This document shows, one piece after another, positions 27,701-36,115 of a DNA stretch of 64,000 bases. Every line of letters starts with the position of its first letter. Position 1 is the first letter of the stretch. A model generated the notes under the pieces. It worked only from the letters and a program-made list of their open reading frames with translations. It searched no databases and was not told the origin of the DNA. The DNA is taken from NCBI GenBank assembly GCA_023392125.1, contig JAEVZS010000002.1:458289-522288 (forward strand), given 5' to 3'. The position numbers and the translations under genes are program-made. The stretch comes from Bacteroidota bacterium (GTDB taxonomy: Bacteria; Bacteroidota; Bacteroidia; Cytophagales; Cytophagaceae).

Positions 27701-27998
27701 TATCGACCGTCTGTCGGTGAGCAATGAACAGGCAGCTTTCGGCTTCTGTACAGTTACGGCCATACGGGGTAACAACAAACTCAAAGCGGAATTGTATCCC
27801 AATCCATTCAATAGCACGACCTCGATTATATGCCCGGGAGTCTTTGATTATGTCATATACGATATCAACGGGCGGTTCATTGAGTCCGGCACAGCTGCTG
27901 ACCGGATAGATACGGGACATGATTTGCCCAAAGGAATTTACCTGATTAAAATTCAGCAGGACTCTTTCATAACACATGGAAAGGTAACCAAGCTATAA
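24780..27998 (+). CDS. Rhamnogalacturonan lyase (PL11) with two CBM35-like modules and T9SS sorting domain
   Basis: A 1072-residue secreted enzyme. The signal peptide ends near LLAQ (residue 29). Residues about 33-630 are a PL11 beta-propeller (LDRGLVAVKTSGNSVYIGWR, YYPNDCSVADLDGDGEYEI, ISPVDxDNDG-like Ca sites, GDWREELLYRN, PHPSFYIGED). PL11 cleaves rhamnogalacturonan I of pectin. Two CBM35-like beta-sandwich modules follow (about 668-795 and 861-985; VNGGFIGESYVNCHNETGAY and INGGFFGDGYANTHN). Three Cys-rich linkers of the form DxCxxCVGGxTGRxxC lie before or between them. The end (LYPNPFNSTTSI to GKVTKL) is a T9SS type A sorting domain. Secreted pectin degradation is the probable role. The ATG at 24789 is an alternative start. 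Confidence 0.93.
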   Translation: MTNMRNVYQNQMTLFVILFQLFHITPLLAQKQMELLDRGLVAVKTSGNSVYIGWRMFGTDPDQIAFNVYRNNVKITGSPVSGSTNYIDANGSSSALYHITPVINGVEGNPTGRVSVWDQQYKILNLNRPAAGSNPSGSYQYYPNDCSVADLDGDGEYEIIIKWEPDNAKDNSQSGYTGNTYLEAIKLDGRSLWRIDLGKNIRSGAHYTQFLVYDFEGDGLAEVVCKTAPGTIDGKGKAVIMNNDNPNADYRNSSGYILSGPEYLTVFDGQTGAERATSAYIPARGTVSSWGDNYGNRVDRFLGGVAYLDGKRPSIVMARGYYTRMVVATWDFRDGRLTHRWTFDTNNGHTNLQGKGNHQLSIADVDNDGKDEIIYGAVVIDDNGSVKNSSTWGHGDALHVSDFNPDNPGLEIFMPVEYASSNPQDQRPGFVMRDANTGRIIWQVFRDGDIGRGICANIDPRYPGAECWAAGGAGLYDSKGNVIGNTPSGCNFAIWWDADLTRELLDGDKLDKWNTAGNGSNSRLYTLYQQNGATKINGTKANPCLQADILGDWREELLYRNADGTQLMIFTTVNHTSHRLYTLMHDPQYRCAIAWQNVGYNQPPHPSFYIGEDMAPAPKPNIYLIGRGGQTPNYDCAGIENGNAVLDDCGRCVGGATGRVPCSGIVQAENACEFIGVTETVNGGFIGESYVNCHNETGAYITWVLNAPEQTSAALNIRYANGGGSARSANLLVNGQPAGLLAFSPTSAWTDWRFEQMQVQLNKGPNQISISPVTSDGNPNIDLIYTTEGIVAGSCESDCENVMGGLAYLDNCNQCVGGNTGREACIPDCNGVYNGNATIDECGVCVGGTTGRQACTDMMEAELACYIDGVTEAINGGFFGDGYANTHNVSDAYISWQIIAEQDVTVPLTIRFANGTTSDRNARIVVNEATVHQNISFPVTGAWNNWQTTTLSILLEGGVNTVELIAVNPLGLANIDRLSVSNEQAAFGFCTVTAIRGNNKLKAELYPNPFNSTTSIICPGVFDYVIYDINGRFIESGTAADRIDTGHDLPKGIYLIKIQQDSFITHGKVTKL

Positions 27999-28023
27999 AA
28001 CCAGAAATACCCAAAATACCGGA

Positions 28024-28061
28024 AACATGGGTCTGATTTACTTCAGATCCATGTTTTTTTA
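28024..28061 (+). terminator. Terminator after the PL11 gene
   Basis: ACATGGGTCTGA pairs (one G-U) with TCAGATCCATGT around a short loop, followed by seven T residues. Confidence 0.88.
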
Positions 28062-28127
28062 TTTGACTGGCAATGGTTTAAATAAAATATTACTATATTG
28101 TGTTTACATTAGACATATCCAATTTGT

Positions 28128-28140
28128 AGAAAGGAGGTGG
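28128..28140 (+). promoter_or_regulatory. Exceptional Shine-Dalgarno sequence
   Basis: AGAAAGGAGGTGG includes 12 nt complementary to the standard 16S 3' end (CACCUCCUUUCU). It lies 4 bp before the ATG at 28145. Strong SD sequences are rare in Bacteroidota, where the anti-SD is normally masked, and I saw no other match like it near a gene start here. Confidence 0.7.
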
Positions 28141-28144
28141 AGAA

Positions 28145-28189
28145 ATGCATAATGTTAGAATAAGATCTGGGACATTTAAGCCATTTTGA
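28145..28189 (+). CDS. Possible 14-codon leader peptide upstream of the giant adhesin
   Basis: ATG at 28145 follows the strong SD by 4 bp. The frame reads MHNVRIRSGTFKPF and stops at TGA 28187-28189. That TGA overlaps an in-frame TTG (28186-28188) of the adhesin gene as TTGA; the adhesin's first ATG is 9 bp further on. The arrangement fits a translated leader that couples or gates translation of the long downstream gene. No similarity to known leader peptides is evident; it could be a coincidence attached to an SD-like sequence of other function. Confidence 0.5.
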   Translation: MHNVRIRSGTFKPF

Positions 28190-28197
28190 CCGGAAAT

Positions 28198-31100
28198 ATG
28201 AAACATTTTTTATTTCTTTTTACATTCTTTGCTTTTACTGCAAGCTCCTACGGAGAGGGTACAAAGCAGCTTCGTCCTGCCGAAAACAGTTATGGTAGTC
28301 TTCATTTAAACAACAGCTCCCGCATTACCGGAACAACTGTACCGATGTATACCAGTTTCGGTATGTATAATGCTCCGGAAAGCCAGCAGATAAAGATCCG
28401 CATCAATTCCACAGATGAGATTATTTATTACGGACTGAATAACAAACAGGGCAATGGCGGTACTAATTTTATGCCTAATGTCCCCTACCGGATCAAAGAT
28501 CCGGCAGGAAACATTGTGGTAGATAATGTAACCATGCCGGCAGCGGGGCAGGAAGGTCATATTGCTACATGGAGTGCTGCCGTAGCAGGGCCAAGAGAGC
28601 TCGGAAATCCTGCCGGATATGATGCGCTGGAGTACATCCCTGCCATGACCGGTGACTATGTTATCGAATTCAACCCTTCTTCCAATATGGATATTCATCT
28701 GTTTGATATCACAGTTGCCAATGCAGCCATGGAACCACAGCCCGGACGCCTGCACAGCCAGGGCTGGCAGATTTCTACAGAAAATGGCAATAACCCTTTC
28801 AGCGGTAAGGTATATCCCTATGATCCCCGAGGTGTCATCTACGAAGTAGACTTCAATGATATGCAGCCATTTACATTTGTAGTAAATTTCAACTCAAGCG
28901 GCACAGGAACTACAGGAAACTATCTTGAAGACCGAAAATCCAAAATCGGAAGAAGCAATTATTCAATCCCCGAATTTGAAGTTTTTCTGAATCCGCCTGA
29001 TGAAACAAGTTTTCCGACCTTTGTCCAGGAAGGTAATTTTTCAGGAATAGCCGTATTCAGCACCTGCGCGGAAAACAGCTATTGCCTGAATTATACTTCT
29101 GATGTGGCCGGCATACTTGACGGATATATAGATATAAATAAGAATAATATATACGATCCGGAGCTGGATATTCTTTTTACACAGGAATTTATCAAAGATA
29201 CAACTATATGCGTGCCCTGGGATGGCAAAGATGTTCAGGGCAATGTCGTCAATCCCGAAGATGTACAGATTCTGGCTTCTTTTGGATTGAGTGTAACGCA
29301 TCTGCCTGTTTTTGATGCGGAACATAATACCGGCGGACTTATCGTAAAAACGATCAGCCCGCAGGGCCTGCCTGAACCGCTTATATACTGGGATGACAGT
29401 AATATCAATGACACGAGAAATATAGACGAAAAAGTCAATCTTACCGGCTGCAGCTCTCTTGGCGGAGGCTGTCACAAGTGGCGCAACAGAGGCGATAATT
29501 CCAACCCGGAGACTATTAATACCTGGTGGTATACCAAAGTATTGTTTGATACTATTACCCTGTCAGCAATATACAATCCGCAGGTATCGCTCAGCTTTAA
29601 TGAGCACAGCATAAGCCGGCCGGATACTTCTCTTTGTACAGGCGACAGTATTCGCATATATATCCATAATGACGGGGAGCATTTCAATGACGTACTTTTT
29701 AATTACTCGTGGTCTGTCAACGAGACAGAAGTACCTGTACTCAACGGAAGGGAGCTGAAAGAACATATTACTGGCAACACGCAAATAAGCATCATATCAT
29801 CACTTATTTCCGATCCTACCTGTCTTACGTATGATACCATGTTTGTGACACCAGTCAATCCGGTAGAAATAACGGCAACAGTTGCGGATGAAGATTGCTC
29901 CGGCAATTCAGGTTCTATTACCATACAGATTATTGACGGACCGCCGGGCGCTGAGCTGATCTGGGATGATATAGCCCTGAACGTGCCAATCCGGGATAAT
30001 CTCTCTGCCGGCACATATTCACTTCTTATCACCCATCCGGATTATTCATCGTTATGTGCGCTGGATACTTTTTTTACGATAAATCAGGCAAATCCGATCA
30101 GGATAGAGAGACTTGAGCTGACTCCCTCCGACTGCTTCCGCGCCAATGGCTCGGCTGAAGTTGAAATGAATGATCCGGCACTAACCTATGCGTACAGCTG
30201 GTCGGGCTCGGCACTTGACGATGCATCAGTGAGTAATCTCAATGCTGGTACTCATACGGTAACGATTACGGAAGCAGTCAGCGGCTGTACCGTTGACTCT
30301 TCCTTTACAATACCAGCGCTTCCCTTTGAGATTGACCTTGCCGTAAACGAAGATACCTGCGGCCTTGCAGAAGGCTCTATTATACTTACGACGCCAGGCA
30401 AAGACTTCTTTACTCTGATGCTGAACGGAGCTATACAGACAGATACCAGCTATAAGAATCTGCTTTATGGCTCTTATCATCTTTCTGTTATATCTCTGCT
30501 GGATAATATGTGTATGATTGATACGAATGTTACTGTTGCCAACCAGTCGATTACGCCTGATCCCGATATTGTGCTGAGTCCGGTAGTATGTGGCTTGCCG
30601 ACAGGTTCTGCTACCGTCACGATGCCGTCTGACGGGCGTTATTATCGGTTTTCATGGTTTGGGGAGGCATGGACAGATGATACATTCCGGGATAATCTGT
30701 CAAAAAACAGCTATTCGCTTTCTGTTGAGATTGCAGGCACCACCTGTCGCCTGGACACCGGTTTTACCATAGACGGTTCCGATGCCATTGCCATAGAGAG
30801 GCTATCGCTTGAAAATACTCCCTGCTATGAAGCTTCCGGCAAAGCCGAAGTGGTTATGCAAAATATGCTTAAAGTATACAGTTATCAATGGGACAACCGG
30901 CCAGCTACCTCTGCTCCGGTACAGAACAATCTGTCAGAAGGAGGTCATCAGGTAACAGTAACAGAGACTGCCACCGGCTGCACGGCCGACAGCGTTTTTA
31001 CTATTGTTGCCGATCCGTTTGCCATCGATATCAGTCAGACCAATGAGTTGTGCGGCGGGAGCAACGCTACTGTACAGCTTGAGGTTCCGGAAAGTTCATT

Positions 31101-32229
31101 TACCATATACTGGAACCATATTCCTTCCGCCCGGCTTCAGCAATCCGGTTTATCCGCCGGCAATCTCTCCATACGTGTTGTGTCTGATTATGCAGCCACC
31201 TGTTTTAAAGACACGGCTATTACGATCATCAATGAAGACCGGCCTGTTGTTATAGACGGCATTTATGCTACAGATTCCGATTGCCAGCAATACAACGGCT
31301 CCATTGAGCTTGTTATGCCATCTGCCAATTATGAATATAGTATCAATCATGGCGGATATACTGCTTCCGGAAGTTTTACCGGACTCACTCCCGGTCACTA
31401 CTTTATCCGGATACGCGAAATCAATACGACTTGTCAGAAAGATACCAGTATCAGCATATCGACCAAACCATTTACTGTCGAAGCAGAAGTACAGGCTGAT
31501 TTGTGCGCATCAGGCAAGGGAAGCATCATAATTCCGATATACACCAGTGATGTTGAAGTCCTCTGGCAGGACGGTATGACCGGCCCTGTTCGTACTCCTG
31601 TGTCTGAAGGTTCATACGCCGTCAGGATTCAGAACAAAAATATTCCCAATTGTGTGGTGGATACTCTTATTGAAGTACCGGGATATACCTATACGGTGCA
31701 GGCTGATTTTAGCTATTCGTCAGATTATGCCTTGCACACTGACTTTCCGGTAGACTTTTTCAATACCAGCCAGGGTGTCATTGCTGCCTCCCGCTGGAAC
31801 TTCGGAGATAACCAGGAATCGTCCGCTACCAATCCCAGTCATATCTATACCGAAGAAGGCGATTATCAGATTACCTTGTATGTCAAAGATACTTTTGGTT
31901 GTGAAGGAATCACTTCGCGCTGGCTGTCGATAAAAAAATATATTCCCTGTGAGGTAGCGTTGCCTAATGCATTTTCGCCCAATAATGATCAGTTCAATGA
32001 TGATATCGGTTTGCTGGGATTTGCCCACAAAGTAGATCTTATTGTATTCAATCGCTGGGGAGAAGTAATATTTCGCAGTGGGGATTTCGAAGAACGCTGG
32101 GACGGTACTTTTCTTCAGGTCGAATCACCTGTCGGAGTGTATCCTTATGTGCTTGAATATGAATGTGAAGATTTTGCCGGCAAAAGGGTGAAAAATAAAA
32201 CAATTGGAGAGATTACATTAATTCGATGA
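28198..32229 (+). CDS. Giant secreted adhesin: SprB-like repeats, PKD domain, gliding-associated (CHU_C) C-terminal domain
   Basis: A 1343-residue protein from the ATG at 28198 (TTG at 28186 also possible) with signal peptide MKHFLFLFTFFAFTASSYG. The N-terminal ~500 residues are beta-rich and unrecognised, with a possible calcium loop (DINKNNIYDPELD). Residues about 540-1160 are roughly eight SprB-like repeats of 75-80 residues, each with DC/C-S-G-x-I and GxYxVxVxxxxxxC-DT-xx-I elements. A PKD domain (WNFGDNQESSATNPSHIYTE) lies near 1190, and a type B T9SS domain (LPNAFSPNNDQFND, FNRWGEVIFRS, GEITLIR) at the end. Its stop overlaps the start of the PorP/SprF gene (ATGA), so the two are translationally coupled. 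A cell-surface adhesin role is likely. Confidence 0.9.
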   Translation: MKHFLFLFTFFAFTASSYGEGTKQLRPAENSYGSLHLNNSSRITGTTVPMYTSFGMYNAPESQQIKIRINSTDEIIYYGLNNKQGNGGTNFMPNVPYRIKDPAGNIVVDNVTMPAAGQEGHIATWSAAVAGPRELGNPAGYDALEYIPAMTGDYVIEFNPSSNMDIHLFDITVANAAMEPQPGRLHSQGWQISTENGNNPFSGKVYPYDPRGVIYEVDFNDMQPFTFVVNFNSSGTGTTGNYLEDRKSKIGRSNYSIPEFEVFLNPPDETSFPTFVQEGNFSGIAVFSTCAENSYCLNYTSDVAGILDGYIDINKNNIYDPELDILFTQEFIKDTTICVPWDGKDVQGNVVNPEDVQILASFGLSVTHLPVFDAEHNTGGLIVKTISPQGLPEPLIYWDDSNINDTRNIDEKVNLTGCSSLGGGCHKWRNRGDNSNPETINTWWYTKVLFDTITLSAIYNPQVSLSFNEHSISRPDTSLCTGDSIRIYIHNDGEHFNDVLFNYSWSVNETEVPVLNGRELKEHITGNTQISIISSLISDPTCLTYDTMFVTPVNPVEITATVADEDCSGNSGSITIQIIDGPPGAELIWDDIALNVPIRDNLSAGTYSLLITHPDYSSLCALDTFFTINQANPIRIERLELTPSDCFRANGSAEVEMNDPALTYAYSWSGSALDDASVSNLNAGTHTVTITEAVSGCTVDSSFTIPALPFEIDLAVNEDTCGLAEGSIILTTPGKDFFTLMLNGAIQTDTSYKNLLYGSYHLSVISLLDNMCMIDTNVTVANQSITPDPDIVLSPVVCGLPTGSATVTMPSDGRYYRFSWFGEAWTDDTFRDNLSKNSYSLSVEIAGTTCRLDTGFTIDGSDAIAIERLSLENTPCYEASGKAEVVMQNMLKVYSYQWDNRPATSAPVQNNLSEGGHQVTVTETATGCTADSVFTIVADPFAIDISQTNELCGGSNATVQLEVPESSFTIYWNHIPSARLQQSGLSAGNLSIRVVSDYAATCFKDTAITIINEDRPVVIDGIYATDSDCQQYNGSIELVMPSANYEYSINHGGYTASGSFTGLTPGHYFIRIREINTTCQKDTSISISTKPFTVEAEVQADLCASGKGSIIIPIYTSDVEVLWQDGMTGPVRTPVSEGSYAVRIQNKNIPNCVVDTLIEVPGYTYTVQADFSYSSDYALHTDFPVDFFNTSQGVIAASRWNFGDNQESSATNPSHIYTEEGDYQITLYVKDTFGCEGITSRWLSIKKYIPCEVALPNAFSPNNDQFNDDIGLLGFAHKVDLIVFNRWGEVIFRSGDFEERWDGTFLQVESPVGVYPYVLEYECEDFAGKRVKNKTIGEITLIR

Positions 32230-33260
32230 TTATCAGAAGTTATATTTTCATTGCTCTGTTGTTTTTTACTTCTCTTGCTCAAGGACAAGACCCACAGTTT
32301 TCCCAGTATTACAATGCTCCCTTACTGATCAATCCGGCCTTTACGGGTGCAACTGAATGTTACAGGGTCGGTACAAACAGTCGTATTCAGTGGACAGGAC
32401 TGGAAGGTACATTTAAAACAGCTACGCTGTATGCAGATTTAAATGTGCCGGATTTGCGAAGTGGATTTGGTATCATGGTACTGCATGACAATATCGGAGT
32501 GAGCCGGCTTTCTTCCAATGAAATAAGCGGATTCTATAGTTTTCTGGCTCCTGTCAGCGAGCAGTTCAATCTTCGATTTGGTCTGCAGGGTACCTACGCC
32601 AGCCGTCATATCAATTACAGCCGCCTGATTTTTGAAGATCAGTTCTCTGGTACCAGCCTGACGGGTCCTGCATCTTCTGATCCTGTAACTGCTCATAATA
32701 CTACTCAGTATTTCGATGTTTCATCCGGTATTTTGCTCTATGGGGAGGATACGTACTGGCTGGGTTTTTCTGCTCATCACCTGAACCGGCCTGATCAGGC
32801 TTTTTATAGTGCCGGGCTGAGTCGTCTGCCTGTCAGGTATTCGCTGCACGGGGGATTCAATATTTATTACCGGACACATATAATGCAGGAAAAAGATGAT
32901 ATGCTCCGTATTATTCCTACTTTTATTTATAAAGCGGAAAGCCGTTTCGATCAGCTGGATCTGGGCGCCTATGTGATCAAATCGTACATTCTTCTGGGCG
33001 CCTGGTATCGTGGAGTATTTCCCAAAACACATGATGGTATCCGAAACAATGATGCCCTGATCCTTCAGGCAGGGGTACGGCTGAACAGCTTCTCTTTTAC
33101 TTATAGCTATGATATCACGACCTCCAGACTTGGTATCAGCAATACTTTGGGGAGTCATGAAATATCGCTGATATACATCTTTTGTCTTGACTGGCCGCCG
33201 AGAAAAAAACCGGGAAGGAAGGTGCGCCGTTTACCATGTCCGGATTTTCAAAGACGCTAA
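32226..33260 (+). CDS. PorP/SprF-family outer-membrane protein, T9SS partner
   Basis: The 344-residue protein has signal peptide MIIRSYIFIALLFFTSLAQG, then the family start QDPQFSQYYNAPLLINPAFTG. Beta-strand repeats follow (FGIMVLHDNIGVSRLSSNEI, FGLQGTYASRHINYSRL, YWLGFSAHHLNRPDQ). SprF supports secretion and surface attachment of the type B cargo encoded next to it (SprB in Flavobacterium), and here the adhesin start/stop ATGA overlap fits that pairing. The protein ends RRLPCPDFQRR; the last three codons arise because the 3' end lies in a 77-bp repeat in which the usual TAA after CPDF reads CAA. See the repeat entries. Confidence 0.9.
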   Translation: MIIRSYIFIALLFFTSLAQGQDPQFSQYYNAPLLINPAFTGATECYRVGTNSRIQWTGLEGTFKTATLYADLNVPDLRSGFGIMVLHDNIGVSRLSSNEISGFYSFLAPVSEQFNLRFGLQGTYASRHINYSRLIFEDQFSGTSLTGPASSDPVTAHNTTQYFDVSSGILLYGEDTYWLGFSAHHLNRPDQAFYSAGLSRLPVRYSLHGGFNIYYRTHIMQEKDDMLRIIPTFIYKAESRFDQLDLGAYVIKSYILLGAWYRGVFPKTHDGIRNNDALILQAGVRLNSFSFTYSYDITTSRLGISNTLGSHEISLIYIFCLDWPPRKKPGRKVRRLPCPDFQRR

Positions 33261-33313
33261 GAATAGTCCCCGTTCTGTTCCGGATAGACAGAAGGAGCGT
33301 TGAATGAATAATC
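33237..33313. repeat. 77-bp direct repeat, left copy
   Basis: Aligned without gaps to 37469-37545, I count 13 mismatches in 77 positions. The left half codes the PorP tail CPDF (TGTCCGGATTTT) and three extra codons. The right half, read on the minus strand, is a relic of a cytochrome-c-peroxidase-type C-terminus (DYSFNAPSVY versus DYSFSDPSVY in the intact gene), with its TAG stop changed to CAG. Both copies thus carry a porP-3'/peroxidase-3' junction. Confidence 0.85.
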
Positions 33314-33725
33314 AGAAGTGTTATAATGCTTCCCGGACAGCTACAGGCCAAGCAGGTTCTGTTTGTGTCCCCCTCTCCTGCTTTGTTCCGGTTGATTGAG
33401 TCAGTGATGTATGAGTTTGTTGCATACGAATTCGGATCCTGAGTTCCGGAAGCTGTTCCGGAACAATATACTCGTTGCTTTCCCTCACTACATCCATTGC
33501 CTGAATTCACAGAAACCTATCCGGAAATACTTTTTTAGCACATAGTATCTACTGCTTTTCTTTGAATGATTCACTAATTGTGTTCAATGTGTAGATTATT
33601 ACATCTTTGACTCCTGTTTGTCTTTTCGGGCGATTGACTGCTATGCATAAAATCGAGTCCAATATTATAAGATTGGACCTTGCATATCTCATATTTCTTT
33701 TTCTTAGTGAGAAAAAATAAAGTCT
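33314..33725. other. Non-coding, probably degenerate region
   Basis: It holds no convincing gene. On the minus strand the frame next to the repeat continues briefly as GKHYNTSDYSF, similar to the HSLTDYSF end of the intact di-heme gene, then loses similarity. GTTCCGGAA occurs twice within 20 bp near 33444-33463. A 124-residue minus-strand frame covering 33136-33510 runs through the repeat in another frame and shows no family pattern. Confidence 0.6.
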
Positions 33726-36029
33726 ATGAAGAAATATTACACCCTTTCCTTTTTCTTTATTTCCATCCTATTTACTGCCAGCGCTCAGTATTATGACTGG
33801 CGTCAGACCAATAGTAATCTGTCGGCTTTGGCCAGTTTGCCGGGAAGTGATCAGGTTATTTTTGCAGGTGATCAGGCCGGAATGATCCGAAAAAGCACTG
33901 ATCAGGGAGCGACCTGGAAACTGATTTCCATGGATGCGGAAAGTGCCATTATAAATATCTGTTTTCTGAACGCTACGACCGGGTTTGCGAGTGTTAATCA
34001 GAATGGTCTGATATTATACACACAAGATGGCGGGGCTACATGGGAAAGAAAGCAGTTTATGGATGCCACTAATCCTGATATGGCGCTCAATACATCTGTG
34101 AAAAGAATAGTAAGGGTAGACGACCAGACGGCTTTTTTCGACATCTATAGGCATTCCATCTCTGTCTATTCTGACAAAAAAGCTATTGTGACTCGTGATG
34201 GCGGACAGACCTTTGCCCAAACCGATGTACCAGGCAATGTCTTTCATGTCAACGGTGATACGATGGTCGCATTTGGCAGGCAAACGGTTTCTTTCATTGA
34301 GCGATTTACAGTATATCGTAGTCTGGATAAAGGAATGACTTGGCAAGTCCATCATGTTAATCCATCTGGTTTTTCTAATAACGACTTCGGTCTGCATGGA
34401 ATGGAACTGGCATTTTTTCTCAATGCCAATGTATTCTATATTACAGCCAACAAGACACTGGCCGGAGAAGGCAAACTGTTTAAGACAACAGACGGTGGTA
34501 TAACTTTTACGGCAGTAAATAGTCCGGCACGCCAAAAATACGATTACTTTTATTTTAAGAATAGCAACGATGGTTTTGCTGTTATGTCCAATGGCTGGAC
34601 TTATTTTACCAGTGATGGTGGTACACAATGGACAAGAGCAGCAAAAGATGTGGGGGTACCTGTAATTTATCTTGGAAATAACAAGGCGATGAGTCAGGTA
34701 AGAGGTGCTTCCTATTTGTCTGCCGATTTTGGTAATAACTGGACAGCACAATCGGAGGTGCTTTATCCTTTTTCTTCTTCAGGGTCAGGGACGGATTTAT
34801 TCTTAAAAGCCGTTAATGATTCAACTTATTTTGCTTCTATAGGCAAGACAGCTCCTTATACAGAAGGCTTTAATCTGATGAAGACGACTAATCAAGGTCT
34901 TACTTGGAGTTCGGTAAAAGATGCTTCAGGTAATTTATTCACAAAAAAGCCATATACGTTCATCAATGCCGATACTTTCTTCTTTGCAGGTACCGGAATG
35001 AAAGAATCGTACGGAGGTTATTTAAAAATCAAATACACAACAGACGGCGGGCTTACACATACAGATGTATTTACGGGAGAATATATGGAATACCTGAAGG
35101 ATATTGTTTTTATCGACAAAAACAATGCGGTAACCTATTCTGAATATGCCGGTACCAATTATTCTACTGATGGTGGCATGTCCTGGACAAAGACAATCTA
35201 TTCAGGAGTGAATACGCCAGTGGCTTATGGCCAGTTTCCGGGCATCAACAGCTGGTTTCTGGTGAGTGCTTCAGGGAAGGTATATAAGAGTGTGGATCAG
35301 GGAGCGAACTGGACTGATATTACCGGTACTATGAGTCTTAATACATCAGGAGCGGATTGTGTGGCTGGTACGGTGTTTCTGAATGAATCTACCGGATATA
35401 TTCATGGCTGTGACGGAAGACTGTATAAGACCACAGATGGTGGACAAAACTGGACAGATATGAGAAATACAATTGCTTCGGACGTGATCTACAATGATAA
35501 TCTGTCAATGGCTTTTCATAACGAATCAAAAGGATATATGATTGATCCGATTGCAAACGGCGGACGTTATGTGATCAGAACCACCGATGCCGGAACCTCA
35601 TGGAATTACTATGGCGGTGTGCAAGGGCCTGTAGGTATACTGTCAGCTCATTTGCTGAATGAAAATACAGGTGCCATGCTTGGAACGACGGGAAACTTTA
35701 TCATCTATACTGGGAATAGTAAATGGGAAACAGATACCATAAAGTATAACAATGTGGTAAGTTCCGTAGAAGCAGAAGCAGTGATGAACGGAACTCAGAT
35801 GATCCTGTATCCAAATCCTGCAAGTGAGAAGCTGTTTATCAGTCTGACAGATCACCAGGAGATCAGAACAGTAAAGCTGATCGATTTGTCGGGCCATATA
35901 GTGGTTTCTGAAGAACCGGGATACAGCAATGAAGCAGCGCTTTCATTAAAAGGAGTAAAACCGGGTATTTATATCGTAGAAGCAAAGACAAAGAATGGAA
36001 TACGGAGAGGAAAGGTGCTGGTACGATAA
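33726..36029 (+). CDS. Secreted BNR/YCF48-like beta-propeller protein with T9SS type A sorting domain
   Basis: The 767-residue protein has signal peptide MKKYYTLSFFFISILFTASA. I count about thirteen Asp-box-like repeats of the form (T/S)xDxGxxW, among them STDQGATW, TQDGGATW, TSDGGTQW, STDGGMSW, SVDQGANW and TTDGGQNW. They are spaced like blades of one large or two smaller beta-propellers (sortilin/VPS10- or YCF48-type). The C-terminal ~75 residues (LYPNPASEKLFISL, LIDLSGHIVVSEE, GVKPGIYIVEAKTKNG, KVLVR) are a classic T9SS type A sorting domain. The ligand is unknown. It stands alone, convergent with an AraC regulator, within the repeat-bounded segment. Confidence 0.88.
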   Translation: MKKYYTLSFFFISILFTASAQYYDWRQTNSNLSALASLPGSDQVIFAGDQAGMIRKSTDQGATWKLISMDAESAIINICFLNATTGFASVNQNGLILYTQDGGATWERKQFMDATNPDMALNTSVKRIVRVDDQTAFFDIYRHSISVYSDKKAIVTRDGGQTFAQTDVPGNVFHVNGDTMVAFGRQTVSFIERFTVYRSLDKGMTWQVHHVNPSGFSNNDFGLHGMELAFFLNANVFYITANKTLAGEGKLFKTTDGGITFTAVNSPARQKYDYFYFKNSNDGFAVMSNGWTYFTSDGGTQWTRAAKDVGVPVIYLGNNKAMSQVRGASYLSADFGNNWTAQSEVLYPFSSSGSGTDLFLKAVNDSTYFASIGKTAPYTEGFNLMKTTNQGLTWSSVKDASGNLFTKKPYTFINADTFFFAGTGMKESYGGYLKIKYTTDGGLTHTDVFTGEYMEYLKDIVFIDKNNAVTYSEYAGTNYSTDGGMSWTKTIYSGVNTPVAYGQFPGINSWFLVSASGKVYKSVDQGANWTDITGTMSLNTSGADCVAGTVFLNESTGYIHGCDGRLYKTTDGGQNWTDMRNTIASDVIYNDNLSMAFHNESKGYMIDPIANGGRYVIRTTDAGTSWNYYGGVQGPVGILSAHLLNENTGAMLGTTGNFIIYTGNSKWETDTIKYNNVVSSVEAEAVMNGTQMILYPNPASEKLFISLTDHQEIRTVKLIDLSGHIVVSEEPGYSNEAALSLKGVKPGIYIVEAKTKNGIRRGKVLVR

Positions 36030-36039
36030 ATAATAGCAG

Positions 36040-36112
36040 ATGGGGTTTATGTTGTCAGGTGCTTATGGACAGCTATCGACGCTGGAAGTACTCTGACAAC
36101 TTTCACCCCCAT
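36040..36112. repeat. Long imperfect inverted repeat between convergent genes
   Basis: ATGGGG at 36040-36045 plus GTTGTCAG at 36051-36058 pair with CTGACAAC at 36093-36100 plus CCCCCAT at 36106-36112 around a 34-nt loop. No T-run follows, so if it terminates transcription it is not a classic intrinsic terminator. Confidence 0.45.
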
Positions 36113-36115
36113 TTG

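Noticed and set aside
33136..33510. 124-codon minus-strand frame in the porP-to-propeller gap
   Set aside because: It overlaps the porP end and reads the repeat in a different frame from the peroxidase relic; no signal or family motif.
34014..34751. 245-codon minus-strand frame inside the beta-propeller gene
   Set aside because: Repeated Asp-box codons create a long antisense frame; the translation looks unstructured and Cys-scattered.
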